DNA from: Minisyncoccota bacterium
GTDB taxonomy: Bacteria; Verrucomicrobiota; Lentisphaeria; Oligosphaerales; MVZH01
NCBI GenBank assembly: GCA_021734725.1
Contig: JAIPIM010000235.1
Span: 1-6,344 of the forward strand
DNA length: 6,344 nucleotides
Reading direction: 5' to 3'
Below, piece after piece: positions 1 through 4,700 of the stretch (position 1 is the stretch's first letter; every line of letters starts with the position of its first letter). The notes under the pieces are model-generated. The model was not told where the DNA came from and did no database searches. It saw only the letters and a list, made by a program, of their open reading frames with translations. A program made the translations under genes and the position numbers.

Positions 1-235
1 AAAGAGCGATGTAGCGAAGTTTTTCGACAGGCAAGATGGTAGCGACCGCTTCACGAATCAGAGGAAACATGTTCCTCAGGCCGGCGTGGTAAAGAAGCGG
101 TTCGTCATCCACGATGAGGTATTGGTTAAAAGAGAACCCACCTGCACCGGGAATCTGGACCGGGGTGTTGATGCGGTAGATCCCGGTGGCCACCTCATGC
201 ACATTCGTTCCTGACTGACTGTTTGTGACTGTCAT
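1..235 (-). CDS. MBL-fold metallo-hydrolase, N-terminal part (runs off left edge)
   Basis: The 78 visible codons begin MTVTNSQSGTNVHEV and continue through GIYRINTPV, GGFSFNQYLIVDDEPLLYH and LPVEKLRYIAL. This resembles the N-terminus of metallo-beta-lactamase-fold proteins related to the oxygen-binding di-iron domain of flavodiiron proteins, where the first beta-strands (NQYLIVDDEPLL) precede the metal-binding HxExD region. That region lies beyond the window, so metal binding and activity cannot be checked. The ATG at 235 is supported by an AAGGAG Shine-Dalgarno at 247-242, six bases upstream, and by the family-typical N-terminus. The same frame stays open upstream through the whole lipoprotein frame (236-730) with no stop, so a fused product is also possible. 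Family call is confident; substrate unknown. A cytoplasmic enzyme is expected if translation starts at 235, because there is no signal peptide. Confidence 0.8.
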   Translation of the reverse strand, partial: MTVTNSQSGTNVHEVATGIYRINTPVQIPGAGGFSFNQYLIVDDEPLLYHAGLRNMFPLIREAVATILPVEKLRYIAL

Positions 236-730
236 CTCGGTCTCCTTTGCGTTGATGCCGTTTCTCTCGTGGTGACACGTCTCTCGCCCAACGAGCTTGT
301 CGAAAAACAGCCTTTCAGCCGGATAGTGCGGGTCCCGGCGGTACTTCTCGTCAAAGATCGTCGTGTCGATGCGCTCTTCAATGAGTTGATGGATTGCGTA
401 TTCGAGTGTGCCGGACGCCAACTCCTCGATTCCAAATGTGAACACTGGGAAGACAAAGAAATCTGTATCCATGGCGGGGACAGGGTTACCGCTATCCCGC
501 CACCACCACGCGACGCGACCACCGCGAAGCCCCGCCGCATCGCGTGCAACCAGGGCTCCGAGTTGAAGGGGGCCTACCCGAACCTTAGTTCCAGCACCCA
601 CTCCCAGGGTTGCAGTGCAGATGTCCGCTGCGTCACGTCCACGATCAACAAAGTAGCCACGGGCACTTGTGCATCCACTCATGCTTGCCATAAACATGAG
701 TGCGAGAATGACTTGGAGTGCTATCTTCAT
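236..730 (-). CDS. small lipoprotein, reading frame without its own stop (continues into MBL-fold gene)
   Basis: Reading from ATG at 730, the frame encodes MKIALQVILALMFMASMSGC, a lipoprotein signal peptide with a lipobox-like MSGC and Cys20 as the expected acylated residue. It continues with ARGYFVDRGRDAADI, a glycine-rich stretch VGAGTKVRVGPLQLGALV and DAAGLRGGRVAWWW. I recall similar sequences in uncharacterised lipoproteins of PVC bacteria; no function is known to me. The frame then runs through FFVFPVFTFGIEE and a charged tail to residue 165 with no stop codon, and continues in frame into the MBL-fold protein. I checked every codon from 730 to 2 and found none. No strong Shine-Dalgarno precedes ATG 730. 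Either the stop was lost by deletion or mutation, or this is a genuine fusion. A membrane-anchored location is expected. Confidence 0.6.
242..247 (-). promoter_or_regulatory. Shine-Dalgarno sequence of the MBL-fold gene
   Basis: AAGGAG read on the minus strand, six bases before the ATG at 235. It matters because it argues for independent initiation of the MBL-fold protein although the upstream lipoprotein frame is continuous with it. It lies inside the codons for the lipoprotein frame's last residues (AKET). Confidence 0.75.
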
Positions 731-742
731 TTCATCAACGTC

Positions 743-804
743 CACAATCAGGCTCCGAGGGGGCGCGTCCGCGCCATAGGTGTTAACTTAACGCGCTGAT
801 TGTG
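743..804. repeat. inverted repeat CACAATCAG/CTGATTGTG enclosing a GC-rich palindrome
   Basis: A perfect 9-base inverted repeat pairs 743-751 with 796-804. Between them lies a second, self-complementary element at 762-775 (GGCGCGTCCGCGCC, central two bases unpaired). The whole structure sits between the lipoprotein start (730) and the end of the unknown frame at 783. It could be a transcriptional or RNA structural element, or a mobile-element end. There is no T-tract on either strand, so a standard intrinsic terminator is not supported. Confidence 0.45.
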
Positions 805-1088
805 AGTATCTCCACGTCGAACTGTCCAGTCTTATTGAGCATCTCCAGCGTCGTTGGGCGGGATGGCTGCGTGGACTTGAGGCAGCGGCGTGCAATGTGT
901 TGAAGTTCTTTGGTGAAATAGGCGATGGCCTGCGCGACAAAGGCCAGCAACAGCCCCAGCAGAGTGAACGCACGCTCCTGAATCCGCTTATAGAGCTTCT
1001 CCATGCTGAGTTCTTTGCGGTGTTGATTCCACAGAGGCCGGTTGATGAAAGATTGGATACGATGAATCAGAACCGCGTCGGAGAGCAT
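783..1088 (-). CDS. unrecognised protein or gene remnant with a hydrophobic segment
   Basis: The frame encodes 101 residues from the ATG at 1088: MLSDAVLIHRIQSFINRP, then KELSMEKLYKRIQERAF, a hydrophobic stretch TLLGLLLAFVAQAIAYF (about residues 42-58), then KELQHIARRC and a C-terminus ending EILTISALS. The same frame is open upstream to 1241 and so overlaps the 3' end of vapC. The segment just after the vapC stop (HDYTFAFHDREEIGPR) looks protein-like in this frame, and a GGAGAGG ribosome-site-like sequence lies at about 1135-1141, but no ATG, GTG or TTG follows it closely in frame. I do not recognise the family. It may be the C-terminal remnant of a larger gene, possibly a transposase, whose 5' part was replaced by the VapBC pair. 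An internal ATG at 1004 is an alternative start. Confidence 0.4.
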   Translation of the reverse strand: MLSDAVLIHRIQSFINRPLWNQHRKELSMEKLYKRIQERAFTLLGLLLAFVAQAIAYFTKELQHIARRCLKSTQPSRPTTLEMLNKTGQFDVEILTISALS

Positions 1089-1146
1089 GCGAGGTCCGAT
1101 TTCCTCACGATCATGAAAAGCGAATGTGTAGTCGTGCCTCTCCTGT

Positions 1147-1524
1147 TCAGTGCAGCACGAGCGGAACATGTCGCGCCAGCAGCGCGAAGTGCTTGTCCTG
1201 CGAATACAGTTCAAGACCGTTCTGGATTGCGTGCTGCGCAATCATCAGGTCGGGAATGCCGACCTTGTTGATCCCGTGCCTCAGACAGAGAATCTGCATT
1301 TGGACAATGTCATCCCAGTCAGTGTCCAACGGCGGACGAGCAATCTCTCGCATCAGGCCGATGAGCTTCCTCTGGCGACGGAGATGCAGAGCTGGAATGA
1401 GCTCCGCCAAGATTAGGTCGTTGACGACCACGAGGTCCTCTTCGATCAGGAGATCGAGTTCGTCGTGCCCGCGGGAACCGCGGAAGTACTCAATCCAGAT
1501 AGAGCTATCGACGAGGACACTCAT
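1147..1524 (-). CDS. vapC: VapC toxin, PIN-domain ribonuclease
   Basis: A 125-residue PIN-domain protein, full length for the family. VapC toxins are magnesium-dependent endoribonucleases that cut tRNA or rRNA and are held inactive by VapB. The acidic active-site set is visible: Asp6 in VLVDSSIWIEYF, Glu41 in LILAELIPAL, Asp92 in VGIPDLMIAQHA and Asp110 in LYSQDKHFALLA. The toxin looks intact, with no frameshift. Its ATG (1524-1522) overlaps the vapB stop (1523-1521) as ATGA, the usual translational coupling of antitoxin and toxin. The stop is at 1149-1147. The RNA target cannot be read from sequence. Confidence 0.93.
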   Translation of the reverse strand: MSVLVDSSIWIEYFRGSRGHDELDLLIEEDLVVVNDLILAELIPALHLRRQRKLIGLMREIARPPLDTDWDDIVQMQILCLRHGINKVGIPDLMIAQHAIQNGLELYSQDKHFALLARHVPLVLH

Positions 1525-1715
1525 CGACGCTTCCTGAGGGTGTTCAAGTCCACGTCCAGATCAACCGTGCCCTGAAACTTCCGCAGTCCCTGGATTCGGT
1601 TCTTGCGCACATATTCCTCAAGCGCCGTGACGATGACAGCCGTCTTCGTGCGATGATGCGAGACCTTCATCGCCTCGGCGACGAGTGGTGAGGGCAAATC
1701 AAGGGTCGTTCTCAC
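1521..1715 (-). CDS. vapB: VapB antitoxin
   Basis: Starting from GTG at 1715 the product is 64 residues: MRTTLDLPSPLVAEAMKV, RTKTAVIVTALEEYVRKNR, then a C-terminal tail with LRKFQGTVDLDVDL. The N-terminus fits the ribbon-helix-helix DNA-binding fold of VapB antitoxins, which typically begin MRTTLDL; the C-terminal tail should wrap VapC and block its active site. I chose the GTG because GGAGG lies five bases upstream (1725-1721). The in-frame ATG at 1727, four codons earlier, contains part of that GGAGG and has no ribosome site of its own. The frame is open further upstream to 1805 but those residues do not look like VapB. It is cotranscribed with vapC through a 4-base overlap and is probably autorepressed at the palindrome at 1745-1756. 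Confidence 0.9.
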   Translation of the reverse strand: MRTTLDLPSPLVAEAMKVSHHRTKTAVIVTALEEYVRKNRIQGLRKFQGTVDLDVDLNTLRKRR

Positions 1716-1744
1716 GCGTACCTCCATGCATAACAGCGGTTCAC

Positions 1745-1756
1745 TGTATGCATACA
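1745..1756. promoter_or_regulatory. candidate VapB operator palindrome
   Basis: TGTATGCATACA is a perfect 12-base palindrome located 30 bases upstream of the vapB start and adjacent to the candidate -10 element. VapB-type ribbon-helix-helix proteins bind short inverted repeats in their own promoters. A second short palindrome, ATGCGCAT, lies at 1761-1768 and could be a further half of the operator. Confidence 0.55.
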
Positions 1757-1785
1757 TACTATGCGCATGGGCGGCACGGTGTCCA
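1756..1785 (-). promoter_or_regulatory. candidate vapBC promoter
   Basis: On the minus strand, TGGACA (1785-1780, five of six matches to TTGACA) is followed after 18 bases by TAGTAT (1761-1756, four of six matches to TATAAT). The start point would fall in or near the 1745-1756 palindrome, which suits autorepression. Confidence 0.4.
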
Positions 1786-1913
1786 TCCATTTCTCTGGCA
1801 GACATCCATCAGGCGTCGCTTGCATGGAATGGGGCGCATCTGCGATTTGGTGTGCCGATGCGGAGACCTTATGATAGCCACACAGTGCGAGTACGATTAT
1901 GAAACAGTTGCTT

Positions 1914-1941
1914 GTAGCACCGACCTGGAGGTCCGTGCTAC
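1914..1941. repeat. GTAG-headed REP-like palindrome
   Basis: The 28 bases form GTAGCAC, C, GACCT, GG, AGGTC, C, GTGCTAC: a 7-base stem, one C/C mismatch, then a 5-base stem around a very short loop. Both strands start with GTAG, the tetranucleotide that heads bacterial REP elements mobilised by RAYT (TnpA_REP) transposases. A second hairpin with the same head lies at 4674-4693. No RAYT gene is in the window. Confidence 0.55.
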
Positions 1942-1970
1942 GGGGAGCAGGCCGTTGCGCGGCCCTCCCG
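1941..1970. repeat. GC-rich hairpin directly abutting the REP-like palindrome
   Basis: GGCCG (1950-1954) pairs with CGGCC (1960-1964) around TTGCG, and the outer CGGGGAG (1941-1947) pairs with CTCCCG (1965-1970) with one bulged G. Together with the preceding palindrome this makes two consecutive stem-loops. No T-tract follows, so it is not a standard terminator. It could be part of a compound REP cluster or of a structured RNA. Confidence 0.4.
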
Positions 1971-2097
1971 GGCGGCGTGTGTTACGTCTGGTTTGCAACA
2001 TAATCGCAGATGCGCCCCATGGAATGGTTGGCAATGCTATGGTGTTGCGTTCTCGCAGTCACCTGAATTCCTGTGGGCCAGGGCTCTCCTTAGTGCC

Positions 2098-2131
2098 ATC
2101 CCGCCAGCGGCGGTCAGGCAGCTGCCGGGAT
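2098..2131. repeat. imperfect palindrome ATCCCG...CGGGAT
   Basis: ATCCCG (2098-2103) pairs with CGGGAT (2126-2131); inside it, after a two-base mismatch on each side, AGC (2106-2108) pairs with GCT (2121-2123). It is a possible degenerate repeat element; no function can be assigned. Confidence 0.3.
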
Positions 2132-2185
2132 AGCGATTTGGACCGCCAGGCGTCTCACCGGGGCCGGCTGAAGCCAGAGTGGATA

Positions 2186-2206
2186 TGGAAAATCACCTGT
2201 TTTCCA
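2186..2206. repeat. inverted repeat TGGAAAA-7-TTTTCCA
   Basis: A perfect 7-base inverted repeat (2186-2192 with 2200-2206) with a TCACCTG spacer, about 55 bases upstream of the promoter candidate for the GANxGW-protein gene. It could be a binding site for a dimeric regulator. Confidence 0.35.
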
Positions 2207-2260
2207 ACGGAGGACTTTTTGTGCTTGCCGGGGGCGGGCTTAATGAGTGTAGTGGACTAA

Positions 2261-2289
2261 TTGCCTGTCACCGTTCTTTTGGATATAGT
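2261..2289 (+). promoter_or_regulatory. candidate promoter for the GANxGW-repeat protein gene
   Basis: TTGCCT (2261-2266), a 17-base spacer, then TATAGT (2284-2289, five of six matches to TATAAT). Transcription would start near 2296, leaving a 5' leader of about 120 bases before the ATG at 2417. Confidence 0.4.
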
Positions 2290-2416
2290 GGCGAAACGAC
2301 ACCGGCATCGATAGTTAGAACCTCAATAGCTGTCGCGGCTCCAGTGACCGCGGGACGGCGACAAGCCACTCCTGCAAATAGAACATGACTGAACTTGCGC
2401 AGCGGGAGATGAAATC

Positions 2417-3283
2417 ATGAAAAAGAGTGCAGTCCTATTCGGGGTGGTCGGGCTCGTTGCCGCCCATGCTTACGCCGCCTCCACGATCAATCCAGTCAAT
2501 CGCCACGCCCATGGCGCCAACATAGGCTGGATGGATGCGCGAGCCGATGTCACCAATGGGGTCGTGATCGGCCAGTATGTCTGCTCGGGCTACATCTATG
2601 CCGCCAACGTCGGTTGGATCCATCTGGGCAACGGTTCGCCGGTCAACGGCGTCGAGTACCAGAATAATTCCGGCGCGGACTACGGGATCAACCACGACGG
2701 CACCGGTAACCTGCGCGGCTACGGCTACGGCTCCAACATTGGCTGGGTCAACTTTGAATCCAACGGCGATCCGAGCGTGGATCTTTCCTCTGGAGCCCTG
2801 AGCGGATACATCTGGGGGGCCAACGTCGGCTGGATCAGCCTCTCCAACGCCTATGCCATTGTGCAGACCGACATCCTTGCGGCCGGAGCAGACAGCGACA
2901 ACGACGGTATCGTCGACGCGTGGGAATACGGCTACACCAATACGCTCGCGGTGCTGACCGATGGCGGGACCGACTCCGACGGCGACGGCGTGCCGGATGT
3001 GCATGAATACGGAGCCGACACCGATCCGTTCGATGCCGGCGACTACCTGGCCATCATCGACTTCCAGGTGGATGTGGCCACCAACTGGGTCACGTGGCCG
3101 GTCAAGGCCACGCGAGTCTATACCCTTTTGCATGGCACGGAGCTGAGCACCGGTGCGGTATGGACAACAACCGGCTCGCCCTTCCGGCCTCCTGCCGACA
3201 CCGATGTGCAGCAAGCGGTCACAGGGGTGACCGACACCAAACGTTACTACTGGGTCGAGGCCGCGATGCCACTCGGTTTCTAG
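2417..3283 (+). CDS. secreted protein with GANxGW repeats and calcium-binding DxDxDG loops
   Basis: A 288-residue exported protein. Residues 1-21 form a signal peptide (MKKSAVLFGVVGLVAAHAYA, cleavage likely after AYA). Four repeats with a [GA][AS]N[IV]GW core follow near residues 33-38, 62-67, 105-110 and 134-139, each flanked by Gly/aromatic-rich turns and a polar strand (VGWIHL, IGWVNFE, VGWISLS), suggesting a repetitive all-beta structure. Residues 159-170 (DSDNDGIVDAWE) and 186-206 (DSDGDGVPDVHE, then DTDPFD) match thrombospondin type 3-like calcium-binding loops. The remaining 80 residues form a strand-rich tail ending YYWVEAAMPLGF, without a recognisable sorting signal. I recall similar proteins from Kiritimatiellota and other PVC bacteria as uncharacterised surface or secreted proteins. 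The start is supported by GGGAG at 2404-2408, eight bases upstream. Binding function is unknown; I infer an extracellular or outer-surface, calcium-stabilised protein. Confidence 0.88.
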   Translation: MKKSAVLFGVVGLVAAHAYAASTINPVNRHAHGANIGWMDARADVTNGVVIGQYVCSGYIYAANVGWIHLGNGSPVNGVEYQNNSGADYGINHDGTGNLRGYGYGSNIGWVNFESNGDPSVDLSSGALSGYIWGANVGWISLSNAYAIVQTDILAAGADSDNDGIVDAWEYGYTNTLAVLTDGGTDSDGDGVPDVHEYGADTDPFDAGDYLAIIDFQVDVATNWVTWPVKATRVYTLLHGTELSTGAVWTTTGSPFRPPADTDVQQAVTGVTDTKRYYWVEAAMPLGF

Positions 3284-3301
3284 GGTATTTCATCAGATAG
3301 G

Positions 3302-3330
3302 TTGAGGGCAAAGACGCTTTCCTGTAGACT
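3302..3330 (+). promoter_or_regulatory. candidate promoter for the beta-helix protein gene
   Basis: TTGAGG (3302-3307), a 17-base spacer and TAGACT (3325-3330), each four of six consensus matches, in the 92-base gap between the two secreted-protein genes. A weak inverted repeat CCTGTA/TACAGG (3321-3326 with 3340-3345) overlaps it. Co-transcription with the upstream gene is the alternative. Confidence 0.3.
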
Positions 3331-3375
3331 GACGATTTTTACAGGCTAAGCCAATGAATAGAAAGGGGCGGGCGC

Positions 3376-4320
3376 ATGAGGCGGAAAACAGTATCGGAAG
3401 TCGCGGTGTGGATGGTAACGGCTGTGGCGGCTGCGACGGTGTGGGGGCAGGGCATGCTCGTTCCCCCGGGATCGCCCGCTCCCACCATGCGAACCCTGCT
3501 TCAGGTGGAGCCGCGAACGCCGATCGACAGCATTCCTTACACCGTAACAGAGAGCGGCTCGTACTACGTCACCAGTAACCTGGTCTCCACTGGAGACGGG
3601 ATTACGATTCAGGCCAGCTATGTCACGGTCGACCTGATGGGCTTCACGCTTGAAGGCGACAGCTCCGGTGGCAGCGATTACGGCGTTTTTCTCAATGGGA
3701 ATACGAATGAGCTGGATTTCCTTCACGGCGTGACAGTCATGAACGGCATTGTCCGCGGTTTCTTCGACGGGCTGCGGGTCGAGCAGTCGCAGGGCTGTCG
3801 TTTCGAGCATCTGGTACTGACAGGGAGTACTCGAAACGGTGCTATCTTCTACGGCAACTTCAGCCAATGCTATGGAAACGTTGTCGAGGACTGCAGCCTC
3901 CGAGACAATGGTGACTATGGCATTCGTTTAGAGTCATACAAGGGCGATTGCAGCGGCAACCGAATTCTGCAATGCAATATCGACCAAAACGCAAATGGGG
4001 GGGTGTTCTTTAACGCCAGCGGCGGCGTGTGCCGCGGCAACAGTGTGGTAGGATGCACCATGGTGGGCAACGGGTCGTTCGGGATCTCTGCTTACGCTGC
4101 AGACGGAAGTCGGTTCGAGCGCAATCACTTCAGCGCGCAGGTCGGCGCCACCACCTACGGCATTCGGTCGTACGGCGGCCCCCAAAGCTTCATATTCGGG
4201 AACACCGCCTGGGGCAACACCAACAATTTCGCGCCCAGCGGGGCCGACACTTACGGCCCCATCGTCACGACCAGTGGTGAGCTCTCTGCATCCGACCCGT
4301 GGGCCAATTTCTCTCGATAA
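3376..4320 (+). CDS. secreted right-handed parallel beta-helix protein
   Basis: A 314-residue exported protein. Residues 1 to about 25 are a signal peptide (MRRKTVSEVAVWMVTAVAAA, then TVWGQG). The mature N-terminus has MLVPPGSPAPTMRTLLQVEP and RTPIDSIPYTVTESGSYYV, followed by a GITIQASYVTVDLMGFTLEG strand-turn unit and then repeated coils of about 20-25 residues: HGVTVMNGIVRGFFDGLRV, CRFEHLVLTGSTRNGAIFY, GNVVEDCSLRDNGDYGIRLE, GNRILQCNIDQNANGGVFF, GNSVVGCTMVGNGSFGIS, and RFERNHFSA. Such coils are the hallmark of pectate-lyase/NosD-like beta-helix folds. No polysaccharide-lyase catalytic set can be identified. It ends SASDPWANFSR, a C-terminus I recall from paralogous families in Kiritimatiellota. 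AAAGGGG at 3362-3368, seven bases upstream, supports ATG 3376. Probably extracellular carbohydrate binding or processing, by inference only. Confidence 0.88.
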   Translation: MRRKTVSEVAVWMVTAVAAATVWGQGMLVPPGSPAPTMRTLLQVEPRTPIDSIPYTVTESGSYYVTSNLVSTGDGITIQASYVTVDLMGFTLEGDSSGGSDYGVFLNGNTNELDFLHGVTVMNGIVRGFFDGLRVEQSQGCRFEHLVLTGSTRNGAIFYGNFSQCYGNVVEDCSLRDNGDYGIRLESYKGDCSGNRILQCNIDQNANGGVFFNASGGVCRGNSVVGCTMVGNGSFGISAYAADGSRFERNHFSAQVGATTYGIRSYGGPQSFIFGNTAWGNTNNFAPSGADTYGPIVTTSGELSASDPWANFSR

Positions 4321-4335
4321 CGTACTCGCGCTCTC

Positions 4336-4412
4336 CGGCTCGCCAATCCCGGCGGAGCCGTCCCCGCATCTGGTCTCGCGCCGCGAGGATCGGCGGAGGA
4401 ACCCCCTCCGCC
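4336..4412. other. two hairpins downstream of the beta-helix gene
   Basis: CGGCTC-GCC (4336-4344) pairs with GGC-G-GAGCCG (4351-4360), starting 16 bases after the stop codon. GGCGGAGG (4392-4399) pairs perfectly with CCTCCGCC (4405-4412). Neither has a T-tract, so they may slow or protect transcript ends but are not classic Rho-independent terminators. Confidence 0.3.
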
Positions 4413-4436
4413 TCCGAGTGCGAGTAAGCGCTGCGA

Positions 4437-4532
4437 GTTCTTTTCCATCGTGTCGAAGACCGGGTAGGGCAGGAGCCTTGCGGCTCCTTTCTCCCTAAGA
4501 ACCGTGCGTGAGACTTTCACCTCACTCGCCCA
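4437..4532 (-). mobile_element. decayed 3' end of a group II intron (domain V/VI-like)
   Basis: On the minus strand, TGAGGT-GAAA-GTCTCA forms the GNRA-capped upper helix of a group II intron domain V, followed by a two-base CG bulge and CACGGTTC, the usual 3' arm of the lower helix. The expected 5' arm, close to GAGCCGTG, is instead TGGGCGAG, so half of the lower helix and the AGC catalytic triad are broken. Next comes a domain VI-like element: AGGG, a GGAGCC-GCAA-GGCTCC hairpin, CCCT, then ACCCGG. No reverse transcriptase/maturase or 5' intron part is present, so this is a fragment that should not splice. On the plus strand, the hairpin AGGAGCC-TTGC-GGCTCCT followed by TTCTCCC (4471-4495) could act as a weak terminator for the beta-helix gene. 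Confidence 0.6.
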
Positions 4533-4642
4533 GCCATTGGCAATTGGAGTGCACGCTGAACCGCTACCCGGTTCTCCCTGGCGGTCCGGTCGGCGCAGCC
4601 CACGAGCAGCAAGAGCAGGAGTATTGTTCCGATCTGTTTCAT
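4517..4642 (-). pseudogene. truncated lipoprotein stub ending in the group II intron relic
   Basis: From ATG at 4642 the frame encodes 41 residues: MKQIGTILLLLLLVGC is a strong lipoprotein signal with lipobox LVGC and Cys16 as the lipidation site, followed by ADRTARENRVAVQRALQLP and then AGRVR before a TGA at 4519-4517. The last few codons and the stop lie inside the domain V-like sequence of the group II intron relic, so the frame appears to be cut off by that element. The mature part left is only 26 residues. I therefore read it as the 5' end of a lipoprotein gene broken by insertion and later deletion; a genuine tiny lipoprotein is possible. No good Shine-Dalgarno precedes the ATG. It lies 82 bases downstream of the yoeB stop on the same strand. 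Confidence 0.45.
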
Positions 4643-4668
4643 TCTGTGGGAACGATTGAATGACCGGA

Positions 4669-4700
4669 CCAGTGTAGCCGCGTTTTCGCGGCTGTACTGG
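4669..4700. repeat. 14-base-pair hairpin with GTAG head (REP-like)
   Basis: CCAGTGTAGCCGCG (4669-4682) pairs with CGCGGCTGTACTGG (4687-4700) around a TTTT loop: 14 continuous pairs, two of them G.U wobbles. Its core on the plus strand reads GTAG-CCGCG-TTTT-CGCGG-CT, with the GTAG head seen in REP elements and in the 1914-1941 palindrome. It sits just downstream of yoeB and could also limit readthrough from the toxin operon, though there is no T-tract on the minus strand. Confidence 0.55.

Larger units (their letters stand above)
1806..2416. other. intergenic stretch with hairpins and a promoter, no convincing gene
   Basis: About 610 bases between the vapBC upstream region and the GANxGW-protein gene. 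The long plus-strand frame here (about 1685-2260) has an atypical composition rich in Cys, Arg and Gly with no domain, so I do not call it. What it does hold is a series of inverted repeats (1914-1941, 1941-1970, 2098-2131, 2186-2206) and a promoter candidate at 2261-2289 for the downstream gene. Confidence 0.6.

Noticed and set aside
269..799. Long plus-strand open frame at the left end
   Set aside because: It is antisense to the lipoprotein/MBL frame, which has a signal peptide, a family-like sequence and a Shine-Dalgarno. The plus-strand product has no domain-like sequence.
897..1537. Plus-strand open frames opposite vapC and the unknown frame
   Set aside because: They are antisense to vapC, which carries a full PIN active site. 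Their translations show no motif.
1685..2260. 191-codon plus-strand frame upstream of the GANxGW gene
   Set aside because: Its 5' part is antisense to vapB and its promoter, the middle encodes the palindromes, and the composition is unlike a folded protein. No ribosome site was convincing.
2435..3214. 259-codon minus-strand frame opposite the GANxGW gene
   Set aside because: It is a shadow frame with Val/Gly/Asp-rich antisense composition; the plus strand has a signal peptide, repeats and a Shine-Dalgarno.
3321..3345. Terminator for the GANxGW gene (CCTGTA/TACAGG)
   Set aside because: The stem is only six pairs with a 13-base loop, and the T-run is inside the loop instead of after the stem.
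3346..3867. Minus-strand frame opposite the beta-helix gene
   Set aside because: It is antisense to a clear secreted beta-helix coding sequence and has no recognisable domain.
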